Source of the DNA: Thalassia testudinum
Taxonomy: Eukaryota > Streptophyta > Magnoliopsida > Alismatales > Hydrocharitaceae
DNA: 64,000 nt
Reading direction: 5' to 3'
Assembly: GCA_037157565.1 (NCBI GenBank)
Contig: JAZHRO010000022.1
Location: forward strand, 7,998,001-8,062,000
Shown here: piece after piece, positions 1-11,106 of the stretch
Position numbering within the stretch: position 1 is the first letter of the stretch
Layout: each line of letters starts with the position of its first letter
Notes under the pieces: model-generated
The model's input: only the letters and a program-made list of their open reading frames with translations
What the model was told of the DNA's origin: nothing
Databases searched by the model: none
Made by a program: the position numbers and the translations under genes

Positions 1-870
1 AATGGGGCATGGCGAAGCCTCCCAACTTTCTGGTCATGAGCTTTCACCCATCCAAGCGCTGACCACCATCGCCGGTCGCACCCACCTCCACGTTCGAGGT
101 CAGTCACGCTCCGGCCATCCACGAGCTTTCAAGCTTTGTGGAAAGCTTCGTGTGAATGCAAGGAATATTTTTCACCCTCTTACAGGTGGTTTCGTGCCTC
201 TACTCCTTGTCCATCTCCTCGCCAGACCCAACGCCGACCTCCACGTCCGACGCCCACACGACTTGCCAAACTTCCAAGCTTCGTGAGGATATGGGGAACT
301 CAGTGCCACCCTCAACAAGGAGTTTACGTGTTCACAAGCCTAACCGACCCCCCTTTGGTGAAGCTTGAGAAGCTTCATGCACCCTGCTGTCAACGCAAGG
401 AGAAAGAAGAAGGAAAGAAGAAGGGTGGGGGGCTGATTGAGAAGAAAAGAAGTTTTCAGGGACCTCGTTGAAAGAGATTAGGGATTGGATTTCAACAATA
501 AAGGACTAAGTTATAATCATCTTTAAATTGATTCACGAATTGTATTTGAAGTGATTTTTATTGCTATATATTGCGTAAATATTATGGTGATAACTGTTTG
601 GTGTTTTACCTCTTTGACAATTAATTTAGCTTTAAATACTCGTTGCATGTCAAATCTTTATTCATAAAATCAAGTGAAAGATTTAAGTTTGTTTGCCAAT
701 CCTTTTATGCAAATTCCTCAAGAGCATGTGTAGATAATTAGATAGTGGTATTCGCGTATTAAGTTTGCTCCCAGAGACGACCTCAGATTTCTTTTTTAAT
801 TCGAGTTATAAATTTAAATGTAAACGTGCTTCTATCGACTATGCTACGATGCAAAACGACTTTTAAAACA
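1..870 (+). mobile_element. 3' end of an unidentified LTR-type insertion (partial)
   Basis: This block interrupts the 3' LTR of element B: sequence matching B's other LTR resumes right after it. Its last ~120 bases look like the U5 end of a plant LTR, with a CTCCCAGAGACGACCTCAG stretch, an AT-rich segment, and a final CA at 869-870. The first 470 bases are GC- and CT-richer and hold only short overlapping frames that I read as noise. The left end lies outside the window, so neither family nor target duplication can be checked. The LTR reading is inference; the boundary near 870 is seen by comparison with 18410-18485. Confidence 0.35.
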
Positions 871-949
871 TGGTAGGAGCACGTGAATGATTTATCAATG
901 GAATATAACTAATTAATGTTAGATATGGCTGATGATGATGTTATCAACA
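871..949 (-). mobile_element. Remnant of the 3' LTR of element B (U3 start)
   Basis: These 79 bases match the last part of the LTR at 15802-18485 (shared words include TTTATCAATGGAAT and AGATATGGCTGATGATG) and end in CA directly before a polypurine-tract-like sequence. On the element's own strand this is the first part of U3. The rest of this LTR is displaced by the insertion on its left. Confidence 0.6.
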
Positions 950-961
950 TTCACCCATGCC
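950..961 (-). promoter_or_regulatory. Polypurine tract of element B
   Basis: On the element strand the sequence reads AGGCATGGGTGAA directly before the LTR TG. It aligns with GGCATGGGGGTA at the same place in the intact element and in A. The purine run is interrupted by CAT in all copies and further broken here. Confidence 0.5.
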
Positions 962-1074
962 TAACTTTTGCTAGTCGCTTAACAAAATCTTATGACAGGA
1001 ACTCAAATTTTAGACCATTCTTTGATGTTCAGAGTCCTGATTCTTTCTTCTTTTTAGAAATTAGGTCAGAATGC

Positions 1075-1088
1075 CACTACAACAAGTT
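1075..1088 (+). repeat. Left terminal inverted repeat of CACTA
   Basis: CACTACAACAAGTT pairs imperfectly with the reverse complement of the right end (CACTACTAGAAAAA). A second match, GCC(G/A)TCGATT, follows about 23 bases in at both ends. Confidence 0.85.
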
Positions 1089-1089
1089 C

Positions 1090-1620
1090 TACTTTTGCCG
1101 TCGATTGAAAATCGACGGAAAAGCCATTCTAATCGACGCTAAAAATCAACGGCATATGTGACGTCGTTTCTTTTTCCCGTCGATTACAAGGAACATCCGA
1201 TGTCGAAATATAGTTCGTCCAGTAGATGAATTGGATCTTTTCCTGTCGGTTACTAGCAGACAAAAATTAGATTTTCCATCGCTTATTTAAAAAAGCGACA
1301 GCGTTGTTAAGTTACTCTTTCACATGCTAATATGCCTTTTTTTCAGTTTTGCTGTCATTTAAAGAAAACATCGTCGCTTGTAGAAGCAATGTAAAAATAT
1401 TTTAGCGTCGGTTATTAAAATAACTGACAAGAAATATGCAACAGTAAAAATATTTTTGCCATCACTTATCATAAGAAGCGACGTCATAAAATAGAAATAG
1501 TGATTCTTCCGGACCTTCTATGTCGTTGGTTATTAGATAAATGACAACAAAAATATTTTTACCATCATATATATGCCATCAGTCATTCAAATAACCGATA
1601 GCAAATGTATGGATTTTTTT
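1090..1620. repeat. CACTA left subterminal repeat region
   Basis: Degenerate copies of CCGTCGATT, GTCGGTTAT, GTCGCTTATT and their complements recur every few tens of bases (for example near 1098, 1110, 1184, 1244, 1405, 1460 and 1524). Many lie in opposed pairs around AT-rich centres. In known CACTA elements such regions bind the TnpA-type protein; that role is inferred here. Confidence 0.7.
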
Positions 1621-1779
1621 TTTAATTACCAAATGATGGAAACTACCTATTAAACCTACTTAAAATGAAAATGAATAGAAATTTATAATTCATAAATATA
1701 AAATCTAGTACATTAAAAGTTTGAAAATTAAATATTTATATAAAAAAGGTTACATGAAAAACATAAGAAAAGAAAATGG

Positions 1780-3838
1780 ATAGAAATCAAAATACAGCTG
1801 CCCCAATGCCACCAGCTCCACCTGCACCACCCATGGAGTCGTCGTCGTCTCATTTGTGGATGTTGGGATTTGTGGAAGACAGATGCTCTGATTGACCATT
1901 CTTCTGAATAAGGGGTATAAGCATCTGAAACTTATCATCCTTGGCATTCATCTTATTATTCATCTCTACCTCTCTCTTCTCCCTCTCCTCTTCTCGTTTC
2001 TATAGTGTGTCAATCTTTTTATGCAGCTAATCGATAACACTAGATGAGACAACACCTTTCCTCCCATACTAGGTAGATAACGTGTATGCCCTCCCCGCAC
2101 TATTAATGAAACCACTGCAGTCTAGTGGCATTACTCTCCTAAATGCCCTCCCCGCACTATGAATGAAACCACTGCAGTCTAGTGGCATTACTCTCCTAAA
2201 TGCCCTCCTCTGCATCTAAAGGCTGCTGGATGCTCTCGGAGGTCTCGTCAATGGGGGATGTACTAATTATGCCATTTGATCCTAAATGTATTAAAAAATA
2301 TTATTATAATATATATATACAATGTTATAAATTTTTTTAGTTTAGGAAACTTACGTATTTCTCCTAGTATGACTGATGAATCCACTTACGAGCACCCTCA
2401 ACTGTAGCCTTATTGTGGGTGACCTTGTAGATATCCATCCTATTCATTTCCATCCCATCATGTGCAACAGACTGAAAATATAAAAATGATACAATTAGGT
2501 TAAAATAACTTAAAAATTAAGTAATATTCAACTGAAAAGTAGTTCAAACACTTACATAACGGCTCCTGACCATCTCGATGCTCCTTCGACCCAAACAATG
2601 GGTTTTCGGTGGAGCTTTAGCCCTATTGGCCTTATTTTTTTTGCTTGCTCCTGTAGACATATAAAATAATATTTTTTATAAATTTAAGATATATGAAATT
2701 AATGAAATAATTTTTAATTATTTACTAACCTCTATCTTCAGATCAGCCAATGCTTGCATGCCTTCTTCCAATCGTCAGGCATGACATCAGAAGGAGCATC
2801 ACCCATTGCCTCCTTAGGTGAACTCTTGTTCGAGAAAAACTAAATACCAAATATAAATTGTTAGAAATAATACAAGAATATATGTATATAAAAAGAATGT
2901 AAATGTTTAAAAATTCTTACATTTCTCTTGGTCTCCGTCCTCCAATCCCTGTGGATTTTGGCGACATGCTTAAGGATATATCGAGAGGCATTGGGGTCAT
3001 CACCCTAATCATAATTTGCTTACATTAATTTTAAAAAATATTGGTCAATCTTACTTTGTAATAATTTTAAGATAAATTTATAAAAGAAATAACTTTTATA
3101 AATAAAATTACCTCCAACTGACAAAGGAACTGCCTCTTCAGCTTTGTGGGCACCTTCCTCCTGTTGAAGTAGCAAATGCACACAATGGACTTAACAATTG
3201 TGCCCACTCGACTGATAAAGCTTGGGTAATTCTCCACCTCCCGTATGGTTCTAAGCCTAATTGTTATTCTCGTGCCCTCGGGGGTATGCTGAAGGTTTAG
3301 ATTTTTTGTCTTCCTTTGTCCTCTTGCTACTCTACCTGCGTAAACATTAATCATGTTCATTATATATTTTTGAAGTTATAATAAACTTTAAAACATATAA
3401 GTAATTTACTTTTTAAAGATATATGATTTCTTACCAAAACTTGAACTCGCCACTGAGGGGTCGACATGAACTAGGGACGTACTCCCCACCATCTTATCCT
3501 TTGCCTCCTTGCCCTCCTCCTCTCCCTCCTCTCCCACCTCCTCCCCCTCCTCTTCCCCCTCCTCCTCATCTAATCCTCCATAATTTGGATCATCCTCTAC
3601 TCGGTCTGGCAAGGTCTGAGCAATCTCCTTCCTCTTTCCCTTCCCCTTATATGTAGTAAAAGTGCCATCTCCCCGAGTTGTACAAAATGCATTTGGGATG
3701 GTGGCTGAACCTGCTGTCGAAGGGCTGGCTGAGACTACTGTGGGGGGGGGGGTGGCTGAACCTGAGGAGACGAATTGGGCTACGTGGAGGGCTGTGTCTC
3801 AAGAGGACCTTTTTTTTGAGGTTTTTTATTAAACTTCA
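1780..3838 (-). pseudogene. TnpA-like CACTA accessory transposase (degenerate, multi-exon)
   Basis: Translation on the minus strand gives segments in the order expected for plant En/Spm TnpA-like (transposase_24 type) proteins. A proline/serine-rich start is followed by a strongly acidic run of E and G residues (3483-3560), a block ending near FLCQLE (3067-3300), the words HVAKIHRDWRTETKR (2930-3000), RAKAPPKTHCLGRR (~2600) and MDIYKVTHNKATVEGARKW (~2400), and a charged C-terminal tail with KKIDTL and EEEREKREVE (1950-2020). AT-rich gaps look like introns. At least one in-frame TAG near the start and others near 2000-2080 break it. Family assignment is by motif order, not by search. Confidence 0.6.
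2086..2205 (-). repeat. 57-bp tandem duplication inside the TnpA-like gene
   Basis: Two nearly identical 57-base units start at 2086 and 2143, with the start of a third at 2200. 57 is 19 codons; on the minus strand each unit reads FRRVMPLDCSGFI then SAGRA in one frame, so the duplication kept the frame. Confidence 0.9.
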
Positions 3839-4133
3839 TCTGTAACACATAAAAAATGTAATAATTAATATAATTAAAAATCATTAATATATAAATCAAC
3901 ATATATGAATTTCAATTTTACTCCAAACCCCCTTTGTAATGACATATATGCCCTTATAAATTTCAATTTTAATATGAATTTCATTTAAACGGAAATGAAA
4001 CAAAGCAAAGAAATTGTTACTAACCTTAGATGTCAACATCGTTTGCAAATAAATGACCTTCTTCTGTAAATTCTTGGTATGCATCAGACTATGTGTCAAA
4101 ATGGTTGTGTGGTATTGTTCTTGTGGGTATAAC

Positions 4134-7100
4134 TCATCCCCTTTGCCAATTATCGGGGATGTAGAAAACTTGTGCGGCTTGACATGCTAATGTGAATGGT
4201 TTATTAGATTGAAGAATTTGACGATTAGGATTTAAACTCAAGAAATTGTGTTTCTTGTCAATTTTGAAACTGGTGTCCTCTTTAAAAACATCAAACCAAT
4301 GACATTTAAATAGGACAACTCTGAAGCTGATCTCCACAATTTCTCTGATTTTACCGTAATATCCATCTGGACCGGTGGAAAGATCTGAATCAACAACTTC
4401 GGCTTGTTGTGTAAGCTTTCTATCATCAATTTCTTTTATCCTGAATCTGAACCCATTTATTATATACCCAGAGTGGTAATGTGCATAATGTAATGGTGAA
4501 TCGGTAATTACATCAAAATATGGTACCCATTGTGGGTCCTTATCCTCTTTCAATTGATTAACCCGATCTTTAAACCAATCTAAGAAGCCAAACTCAGTTG
4601 TCCTTGAAAGAGGTAATCGTTCAAATTCATCATAAAATGGATCAATTTCAAGAATTTTTTTAAAATATATAGATGTGCGCAACGTCTGTCATTTTTTGAA
4701 ATTGCATTGTACTCTGTATGAAGAATCGACCTTCCTTTAATATCAAAAATTGACAAACATTCTTCATCATTGTCATTGTATTCCCCCTTATAGTTCATTT
4801 GAAGTTTATTAAAGCGGTTGTCTGTTTCATTCATGTACATGGAATAAAATTTATGCATTACTCTATGAGATACCCTTCTACAATGGATCCTTCTAGCTTT
4901 GCTTTTTTCAAAACATAATCTTTAAGCTTTTTCAAAAATCGCTCCATAGGATACATGCATCTGAATTGTATAGGTCCACCTATTCTCACTTCATTTGCAA
5001 GATGCAGGGTGAGATGAACCATTATATCAAAGAAGGCTAGGGGAAGAATCTGTTCCATTTTACAAAGAATAATGACTATTTGTTTATTCCAGTGATTCAG
5101 CGTATCATTTTGTAGCGTCTTCAAATAAACAACTTTGAAAAACCTACTCATCTCTGTGAATGAATCAACAACTAGTTCTGGCAGTGTCCCCCGTATCGCT
5201 AGTGGAAATAATACTTGCATATAAACGTGGGAGTCATGACTTTTCATACCAGATATCTTTGTCTACGCATCATTCACACAACGAGAAAGCTGCAATGAAA
5301 ACCCATCTGGCATCTTAATTTCCTTTAAGAAGGAGAGCAATCTATTTTTCTGGTCCTGATTGAAGCTATAAATAGTAGGTGCGAAGTAGCCATCATTCTC
5401 ATGAATATGCAGCTCTAGATGTATCCCCAAACTCTTCATGTCTTTCCTTGTTTTAACCGTGTCCTTTGGATCATCGGTCATATTTAATACGTTTAAGATG
5501 TTATCCATCACATTTTTTTTGATGTACATAACATCTAAATTATGACGTATTGTAAGATCTTTCCACTATGGTAGCTCCATAAAGAAAATGCTTCTCTTTT
5601 GAATTCCAAAATTCCTTGAGGCTGTCTGGTCTTGTTTGAATGGTCGACCCAATTGTATCTCATCCATTTCTTACAATCTCTCCAGTATAACATGACTTGG
5701 CAACTTAATAGAATCTGTACTAAGTTTATTCTTTGGATTTTTCTTTGAATATTGACATGTCCTGGCATTAAATTTACTCTTAAACTATGACGTTCGCCAT
5801 CTATGTTCAATAGGTAGAAATCTACGATGTCCTAAGTAACAGAATTTCTTACTTTTTGGTAATTGTAGGTGATGAGTGTCTTCCATACAGACTGGGTAAG
5901 TAAGCTTTCCTTTATTGCTCCAACTTGACAAATTTGCATTTGCTGGGAAGTCATTTATGGTCCACAACAATGCTGCATGCATATTGTAAAATTATTTCTT
6001 TTCTGCATCATACGTTTTCATGCCGGTGTACCATAACTATTTTAATTCATCGATTAATGGCTGGAGATAAACATCTATTGCATTTCCTGGTTGTTTTGGA
6101 TCGGGGATTAATAGGGTCAGCATCATGAATGACGATCTCATACACAACCAGGGGGTAAGTTATAAAAGACCATTACCACTGGCCATATAGAGTATGACGG
6201 GTATATACTCTTAAATGGATTGAATCCATCGCTTGCAAGACCCAACTGCACGTTCCTTGCTTTTAAAGAGAATAAATTATTTCTTTTGTCAAATCTCTTC
6301 CACCCCTCTGAATGAGTAGGATGAAGTATTCTTTCATCTTGAGATTTACAATCCTGGTGCCATGTCATCCACCATGTAGTTTTAGTTGATATAAAAAGCC
6401 GTTGAAGCCTAGGTGTCAGTGGAAAGTAACGAAAAACCTTCTAAGGTTGTTTCATTTTACTTTCATTTTTACCTTCTTTATACCTCTCATGTCCACATTT
6501 GGGACAATTACTCAAATTTGTGAATTCATTTCTTAAAAGAATGCAGTCATTCAGACATGCATTGATTTTCTGACAATCTAGACAAAGCTTACGAATCTAT
6601 TTCCTTGCCTTATACCATGAAGCTGGAAAACCATTAGGGTTATTCAACAGCTCAACAATAAACTAAAGGATTTTTAACATGAATTTAGCACTAGCTCTAT
6701 TCATAACCTTTAGTTGAAATATCTTCAACAAAAATGACAACTTTGACATTTTCGTAACACCGGGAGTAATAGGATCCTCAGTCGCCTTAACAGCATCATA
6801 GAACGGATCACAACTCAACAGATCTTCCTCGTCTATATTTATATCCTTTCCTGCTCTCATCTCGTTCAACATTTCTTCTATTTCTTCACCTTCACTATCA
6901 GCTATGTTCTTGTCGATCTCTTGGTCAATAGTGTTGTCATTGTTTATGACTTTCTCAGTCAACTCCTCTCCATGAGCTACTCAAGTAGCGTAATGCTGCC
7001 ACCACCCATTACAAATGCAGTGCTCGAGCACAGTATTACGATCATGTAAGGAACTATTTAAACATCTTCTGCATGGGTAGAAGATATTATCAAGTTGACC

Positions 7101-7214
7101 GCCTCGCTTAAATATTTTCCTATCGTCATGAAAGGCCCAATCTAGGAATGAAATTACTCCATCCTTATATCTTGTGTAATCTAAACCCTGCAACCCAATC
7201 TAAGATTTATCCAT
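4134..7214 (-). pseudogene. TnpD-like CACTA transposase (Transposase_21 type), broken
   Basis: This is the main CACTA transposase, expected to cut and join element ends in the nucleus. Segments run right to left in the family order. The start is MDKS then a stop where the family has W (7202), followed by a transposase-associated domain with PCRRCLN (6981-7193). The catalytic core has LGLASDGFNPF and YSIWPVV (6138-6368), ALLWTINDFPA and GHRRFLP (5785-5982), and LDVMYIKKN with PDGFSLQLSRCVN (5263-5529). A DUF4218-like part has SHDSHVYMQVLFPLAIRG and GGPIQFRCMYPMERF (4858-5247), and a DUF4216-like end has LFKCHWFDVF and ACQAAQVFYIPD (4134-4430). Several frameshifts, stops and possible introns separate these pieces. 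Confidence 0.88.
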
Positions 7215-7308
7215 TATAACCTAAAATTTAATATAAACAAATCACTTATTAGGAAGTGAAATGACCGAATGATGTGTATGTTGATTAAGATTTTCACTTT
7301 ATACCCTA

Positions 7309-7576
7309 TCCTCAAAGATTTGATGACAACTTAGTTTTGCTCGTTACATGTAACCTTAGTGCGGTGAAATTTTGGCAGCATCTCCCTGCACTTCTCCAGT
7401 ATACCCCCCAATACTAACCTTAGCTAAATTTCCTTTAACACCCAATTAAGGGCACTGCAGGAAACTAGATAAGATTAGTTAGTATACCAAAGAAGAGCAG
7501 GAATAAGCAACCAAAATTTCATCGCACATGGTTACATGTAACAAGCAAAGCTAAGTTATCATCAAATCTTTAAGGA
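7309..7576. repeat. Foldback (MITE-like) element inside CACTA
   Basis: The left arm (about 7309-7385) and right arm (about 7500-7576) are near-complementary over some 75 bases; both contain AAAGATTTGATGA, GTTACATGTAAC and GAAATTTTGG in opposite order. The ends read TCCTCAAAGATTTG and its imperfect complement. About 115 bases separate the arms. No clear flanking duplication is visible, so I cannot place it in a superfamily. It lies upstream of the TnpD-like gene. Confidence 0.75.
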
Positions 7577-7824
7577 CCTTTTTTATTTTGGTACTTCACC
7601 AAACTAAAGTCGATCGAGTTTTATGGCATGCTATAAACACAATACATCATGCATGTAAGTGAGATATACATACACTTCCTGCATTGTCCGTATAACATGA
7701 TCATAAGTCTCGATGGGTGAGTAATTTGGACACAATTTGACTTGAAGGACTTTTACCATAGGGGTTAGAATACCTAATGTTTAGCCTCACGTGCATATAT
7801 CTTGTTTAGCAAGTGTGTGTATTT

Positions 7825-7836
7825 AAAATAATACTC
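7825..7836. repeat. Target duplication of the small LINE copy
   Basis: AAAATAATACTC is repeated exactly at 8458-8469, on the other side of the LINE fragment. Confidence 0.92.
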
Positions 7837-8457
7837 TTTTTTTTTTTTGAAACTGAGAGGAAAGCTATCGTGTTACAATAGCAATCTAGGAGGGTATTTT
7901 ATTGATCAATAAAAAAGGAGATAAAAAAATTACAAATCAGATCCCCATCTATGTATGAGGGACTAGCACTCATTTACAATTTGCTCATAGCATACTAGTC
8001 TCTCATGACATAACCTCTCGTTTTTCACCCTCCACACGCACCAAAGTGTTGCGGCCAACGCAGGTGTGGCCTCTCCGAAATTAGAAAACTGTGCCACAAT
8101 GAATCCCATGGAGGGAGTGGTTCCTGACAAATTCTCCACATCACATCAGTAATCAAACAGGAAGAAAAAATGTGGCTGAGACTATCGGTGTACATTCCAC
8201 ATAAGTGACATTCATGAAGAGTTGCACCCATCCTCTTGTGCCTTAGATCACCTGTTATCAAGCCCTCCCTTCTGCATAGCCAAAGGAAAATTTGTACCTT
8301 GAGGGGGATCTTCAAGAGCCAAAGTTTTTTATTGATGTGGTCACTTCCCAAACCTCTACAATCATCCATAATCCTTCCATAAGCACACTGGACCGTATAT
8401 ATTCCATCCCAAGCATAACTATCTTCCATGCCAGGTCTGCCTTTAAATCGTTCCAGG
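7837..8457 (-). mobile_element. 5'-truncated L1-type LINE copy (zf-RVT tail and poly-A)
   Basis: On the minus strand the sequence ends in about 15 A residues and is bounded by perfect 12-bp duplications, the signature of target-primed insertion. The remaining reading frame (8025-8457) encodes only the C-terminal zinc-binding region found after plant LINE reverse transcriptases. It has KVQIFLWLCRREGLITGDLR, CHLCGMYTDSLSHIFSSC and a WDSLWHSF region, matching the larger LINE at 41640-41900 nearly word for word. It therefore belongs to the same family as the LINE at 23283-42132. Only 621 bases were inserted, so it was dead on arrival. Confidence 0.93.
7864..7882 (-). other. LINE 3' terminal stem-loop
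   Basis: On the element strand GCTATTGT-AAC-ACGATAGC forms an 8-bp stem with one G-U pair, about 14 bases before the poly-A tail. The same hairpin sits at 42089-42107 in the larger LINE. Confidence 0.65.
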
Positions 8458-8469
8458 AAAATAATACTC

Positions 8470-9438
8470 ATAATTGCAAAGAAATTGACAAAAACATAAG
8501 CAATCATCTAATAAGAAAATAAAATTATTTTTGTTAAATCCTAGAAAGAAATGTATAATAAATCAAATAGAACTACAAAGTGGATAACGTAGCTTCAGAA
8601 TAATAAATTATATGAACATAAGACCAAATTCCTTCCTGGGTGACAGCTTGAGCAATTAAAAGTTTTTTTAATTTGTTTAGCAGAGTTTGAGCAATGCCTA
8701 AGAGATTTGAATGAAAATCTATGATTGATTTTGAGTTGCTTTTAATACCTGATGTGATTTTCCTCCTTCACGTTGTCTGTAGTGTAAGGAGGGGGATCCA
8801 TTAGGGTTTCTAGGATCTAAAGATTCCTAATATAAGTTGGATTTAATTCTAGATATATCACAGATTATTTGCGACAAGTTAGAATGGGGATTTACTGCTT
8901 TGAATCAGATCTAGGATGAACACTTTCATCACCCAGGTCTGAGGTGATTTATGGATTTCAAACATTTGTTTAAAGGGCTAAGATGTTGATTAAGGTTCAA
9001 AAATGATTCAGAAGCTCACATGCAGTTTAAATGGACTTTGAAGGTTCAAAAATGGTTCAAGGGTTAAGGTGTTTCCAATTCCTCTTCCTCCCTTTCCCCC
9101 TTCCCTTCCCCTCCCCACACGACGACGACATCTGCCTCAATGCCTTTTGCCCCACTATCCACCTCAACAACAACTCGTGAGACGACAATGGCGGAAGAGA
9201 TCCCCTTTGCGACAACAAGGATGGTGGTGTGAGGGGTGCACGGCATATGGAAATCGGATGTTGTGCACATAACCTAACCAAATCCTAACATAACCTAACC
9301 AAAGCCCAACCTAATCCTAAATCCCCAACCAACCATTACATTTAACATTAAAGAATTTTAAAAATTTTGACAGAGTTTCCCCTTAAATTTTAGGTTTTTT
9401 CATAAATCTGCATATCAAAATAACAGAGATAATAAAAG
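8470..9438. other. CACTA internal sequence without a recognisable gene
   Basis: AT-rich at first, then a pyrimidine tract (9069-9120) and a run of loosely repeated TAACCTAACC words (9271-9330). The short frames here are low-complexity and overlap on both strands. I see nothing coding. Confidence 0.5.
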
Positions 9439-9600
9439 TGGACAAACCCCACAATAACAGTGCATCACACAAAAACATAAAGTGCATAAAAGTGGGCACA
9501 CCCCACCATACATTCAAACAAATGACATTATGTGGGCACACCCCACCATACATTAACACAAATGACATTATAAGGGCACACTCCACATCTAATATAATCC
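9439..9600. repeat. 40-bp tandem repeat
   Basis: GTGGGCACACCCCACCATAC starts units at 9492 and 9532; a degenerate third begins at 9572. A diverged GTGGACAAACCCCAC precedes them at 9439. Each unit also carries CAAATGACATTAT. Confidence 0.82.
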
Positions 9601-9784
9601 TAAAATATCATAAAAATAAATTTAAAGAAATAAAATTATACCTCCAATGTACTACAACCTCTGAACATGACTGAGTGTGACTATCACCAGCAATCTGTAA
9701 ATTCAATAACACATAATAAATTAAATAATAAATCATTATATTATTAATAACTTAACATATTAATTTGATATAGGGAAAGTAAGA

Positions 9785-10490
9785 TTAGAAGGGGATGAAG
9801 AGGAGGGTGGAAGTAAGAAGGAGAGGAGGATGGGGGAAGGCGTAGTAGGAGGAGGAGGATGACAGGAGGGGGAGGAGGGGCAGCAGGAGGGGGTGGCAAG
9901 AGGGTGACAAGGTGGAGGTAGAGGCTGGCAGGAGGGGCTTGGGCTGGAGGAGGAGGACGAGGAGGGGGTTAGGGAGGAGGAGTCGGGGAGGAGGAGGGGG
10001 CGACAGGAGGAGGTAGGGAAGGAGGAGGAGGGTGAAAGGAGGGGTCAGGGAGGAGGAAGAGGATGGCAGGAGGGGCGGTAGAGTGGAGGAGGAGGCTAGT
10101 AGGAGGGGGTCGGGGTGGAGGAGGAGGCCGGTAGGAGGGGTCAGGGAGGAAGAGGAGGGGGTCGGGGAGGAAGGGCGGGAGGAGGGGGTGGTAGGCAGGG
10201 TAGAGGAGGAGCTCGACAGGAGTGGGTCGGGGTGGAGGAGGAGGCTGGCACAAGGGGTCAGGGAGGAAGAGGAGGATGGCAGGAGGGGGAGGAGGAGGAG
10301 GAGGATTACCTCATCGAAGAAGGCAGAGGAGGAGGGAGTCACGGATGAGAAGGAGGTTGTCGAGGATAGCGAGGAGGATGACAAGTAGTGGGTCAAAGGA
10401 GGAGCAGGAGGAGGGTGTCGAGGAGGTTAATTAACAAGGAGGAGGAGGGTGTTCAGGAGGTTAATTAACGAGGAGGAGGAGGGGGCGATG
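9785..10490. repeat. Purine-rich GGA/GGGG minisatellite tract
   Basis: About 700 bases are almost wholly A/G on the plus strand, built from GGAGGAGGAGG, AGGAGGGG and TCAGGGAGGA words; copies of GGAGGAGGAGGCTGGCA and relatives recur in irregular order. Two copies of AGGAGGTTAATTAAC lie near the right end. The open frames across it (proline- or glycine-rich) are composition artefacts. It lies between the putative promoter side of CACTA and its right end. Confidence 0.85.
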
Positions 10491-10529
10491 TGCGTTAGGT
10501 TTTAAGGAAGACGATGAACAGAGAAAGGG

Positions 10530-11092
10530 AGGTCGGTTGTGTTCGATAGATGAACCGATATATGCCATCGGTTATATTATAAACCGACGCCAAAGGATCA
10601 TTTCAGTTCACCCTCGTACGTGCCTAAAATTTTGACCACTAAATATAACATATCTTTCACCGTTGGTTCTTACACTAACTGACAGTATAGGTGACAATCC
10701 TGCACAAAATTTAAGTACAAATTTTAACCGTCTTTTCACCGTCGATTATTAAGATAACCGACGGCAAAGGCTTCACCAACTCCGCCAGTGCGCCCAAATT
10801 TTGGCCAGTAAATTTAACCTACTTTTCGCCGTTGTTTCTTTCACTAATTGACGGTAATCCCTCCAAAATTTTAGGAGCAACTTTTAAGGTTCTTTTTACC
10901 ATTGGTTATTATAAGAAGAGATGGATAAAATATATTTTCCGTCGCTTGAATAACCAACGGTAAATATTTATGACCACCGTGCACCCATCCCCTCTTCTTC
11001 AATCGAGTACATACCTTCGTCGTCGCTTATTTTAAGAACCGATGAGGAAAATATATTTGCCGTCGGTTTGGAGTAATCGATGGCATAACCCA
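10530..11092. repeat. CACTA right subterminal repeat region
   Basis: Repeated pairs such as CCGTCGATTATT...ATAACCGACGG (about 10739-10766) and GCCATCGGTTATAT...AACCGACGCC (about 10564-10591) recur to the right end. Each pair is itself a short palindrome, and the words match those in the left subterminal region. Confidence 0.75.
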
Positions 11093-11106
11093 TTTTTCTA
11101 GTAGTG
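11093..11106 (-). repeat. Right terminal inverted repeat of CACTA
   Basis: TTTTTCTAGTAGTG is the complement of a CACTACTAG start and is followed by the TGC duplication. Confidence 0.87.

Larger units (their letters stand above)
1075..11106 (-). mobile_element. CACTA (En/Spm-type) DNA transposon, 10,032 bp
   Basis: The left end starts CACTACAACAAG and the right end finishes CTAGTAGTG, whose reverse complement is CACTACTAG. The element is flanked by a 3-bp duplication TGC (1072-1074 and 11107-11109), as CACTA elements make. Removing it rejoins element B sequence that matches 29316-29400 and 56717-56800 across the junction, which confirms both ends. Inside are subterminal repeats rich in CCGTCG, a TnpA-like and a TnpD-like gene on the minus strand, a foldback element and a truncated LINE. 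Both genes are broken, so the element is probably no longer self-mobile, though its ends look usable in trans. Confidence 0.93.

Noticed and set aside
3423..3656. Proline-rich plus-strand frame
   Set aside because: Shadow of the acidic E/G run of the TnpA-like gene on the other strand.
9271..9330. TAACCTAACC repeats, considered as telomere-like sequence
   Set aside because: The plant telomere unit is CCCTAAA; these are loose and short and lie inside CACTA.
9785..10396. 203-codon serine/leucine/proline-rich frame and overlapping glycine/glutamate frames
   Set aside because: Pure consequence of the GGA/CCT repeat; open in several frames on both strands.
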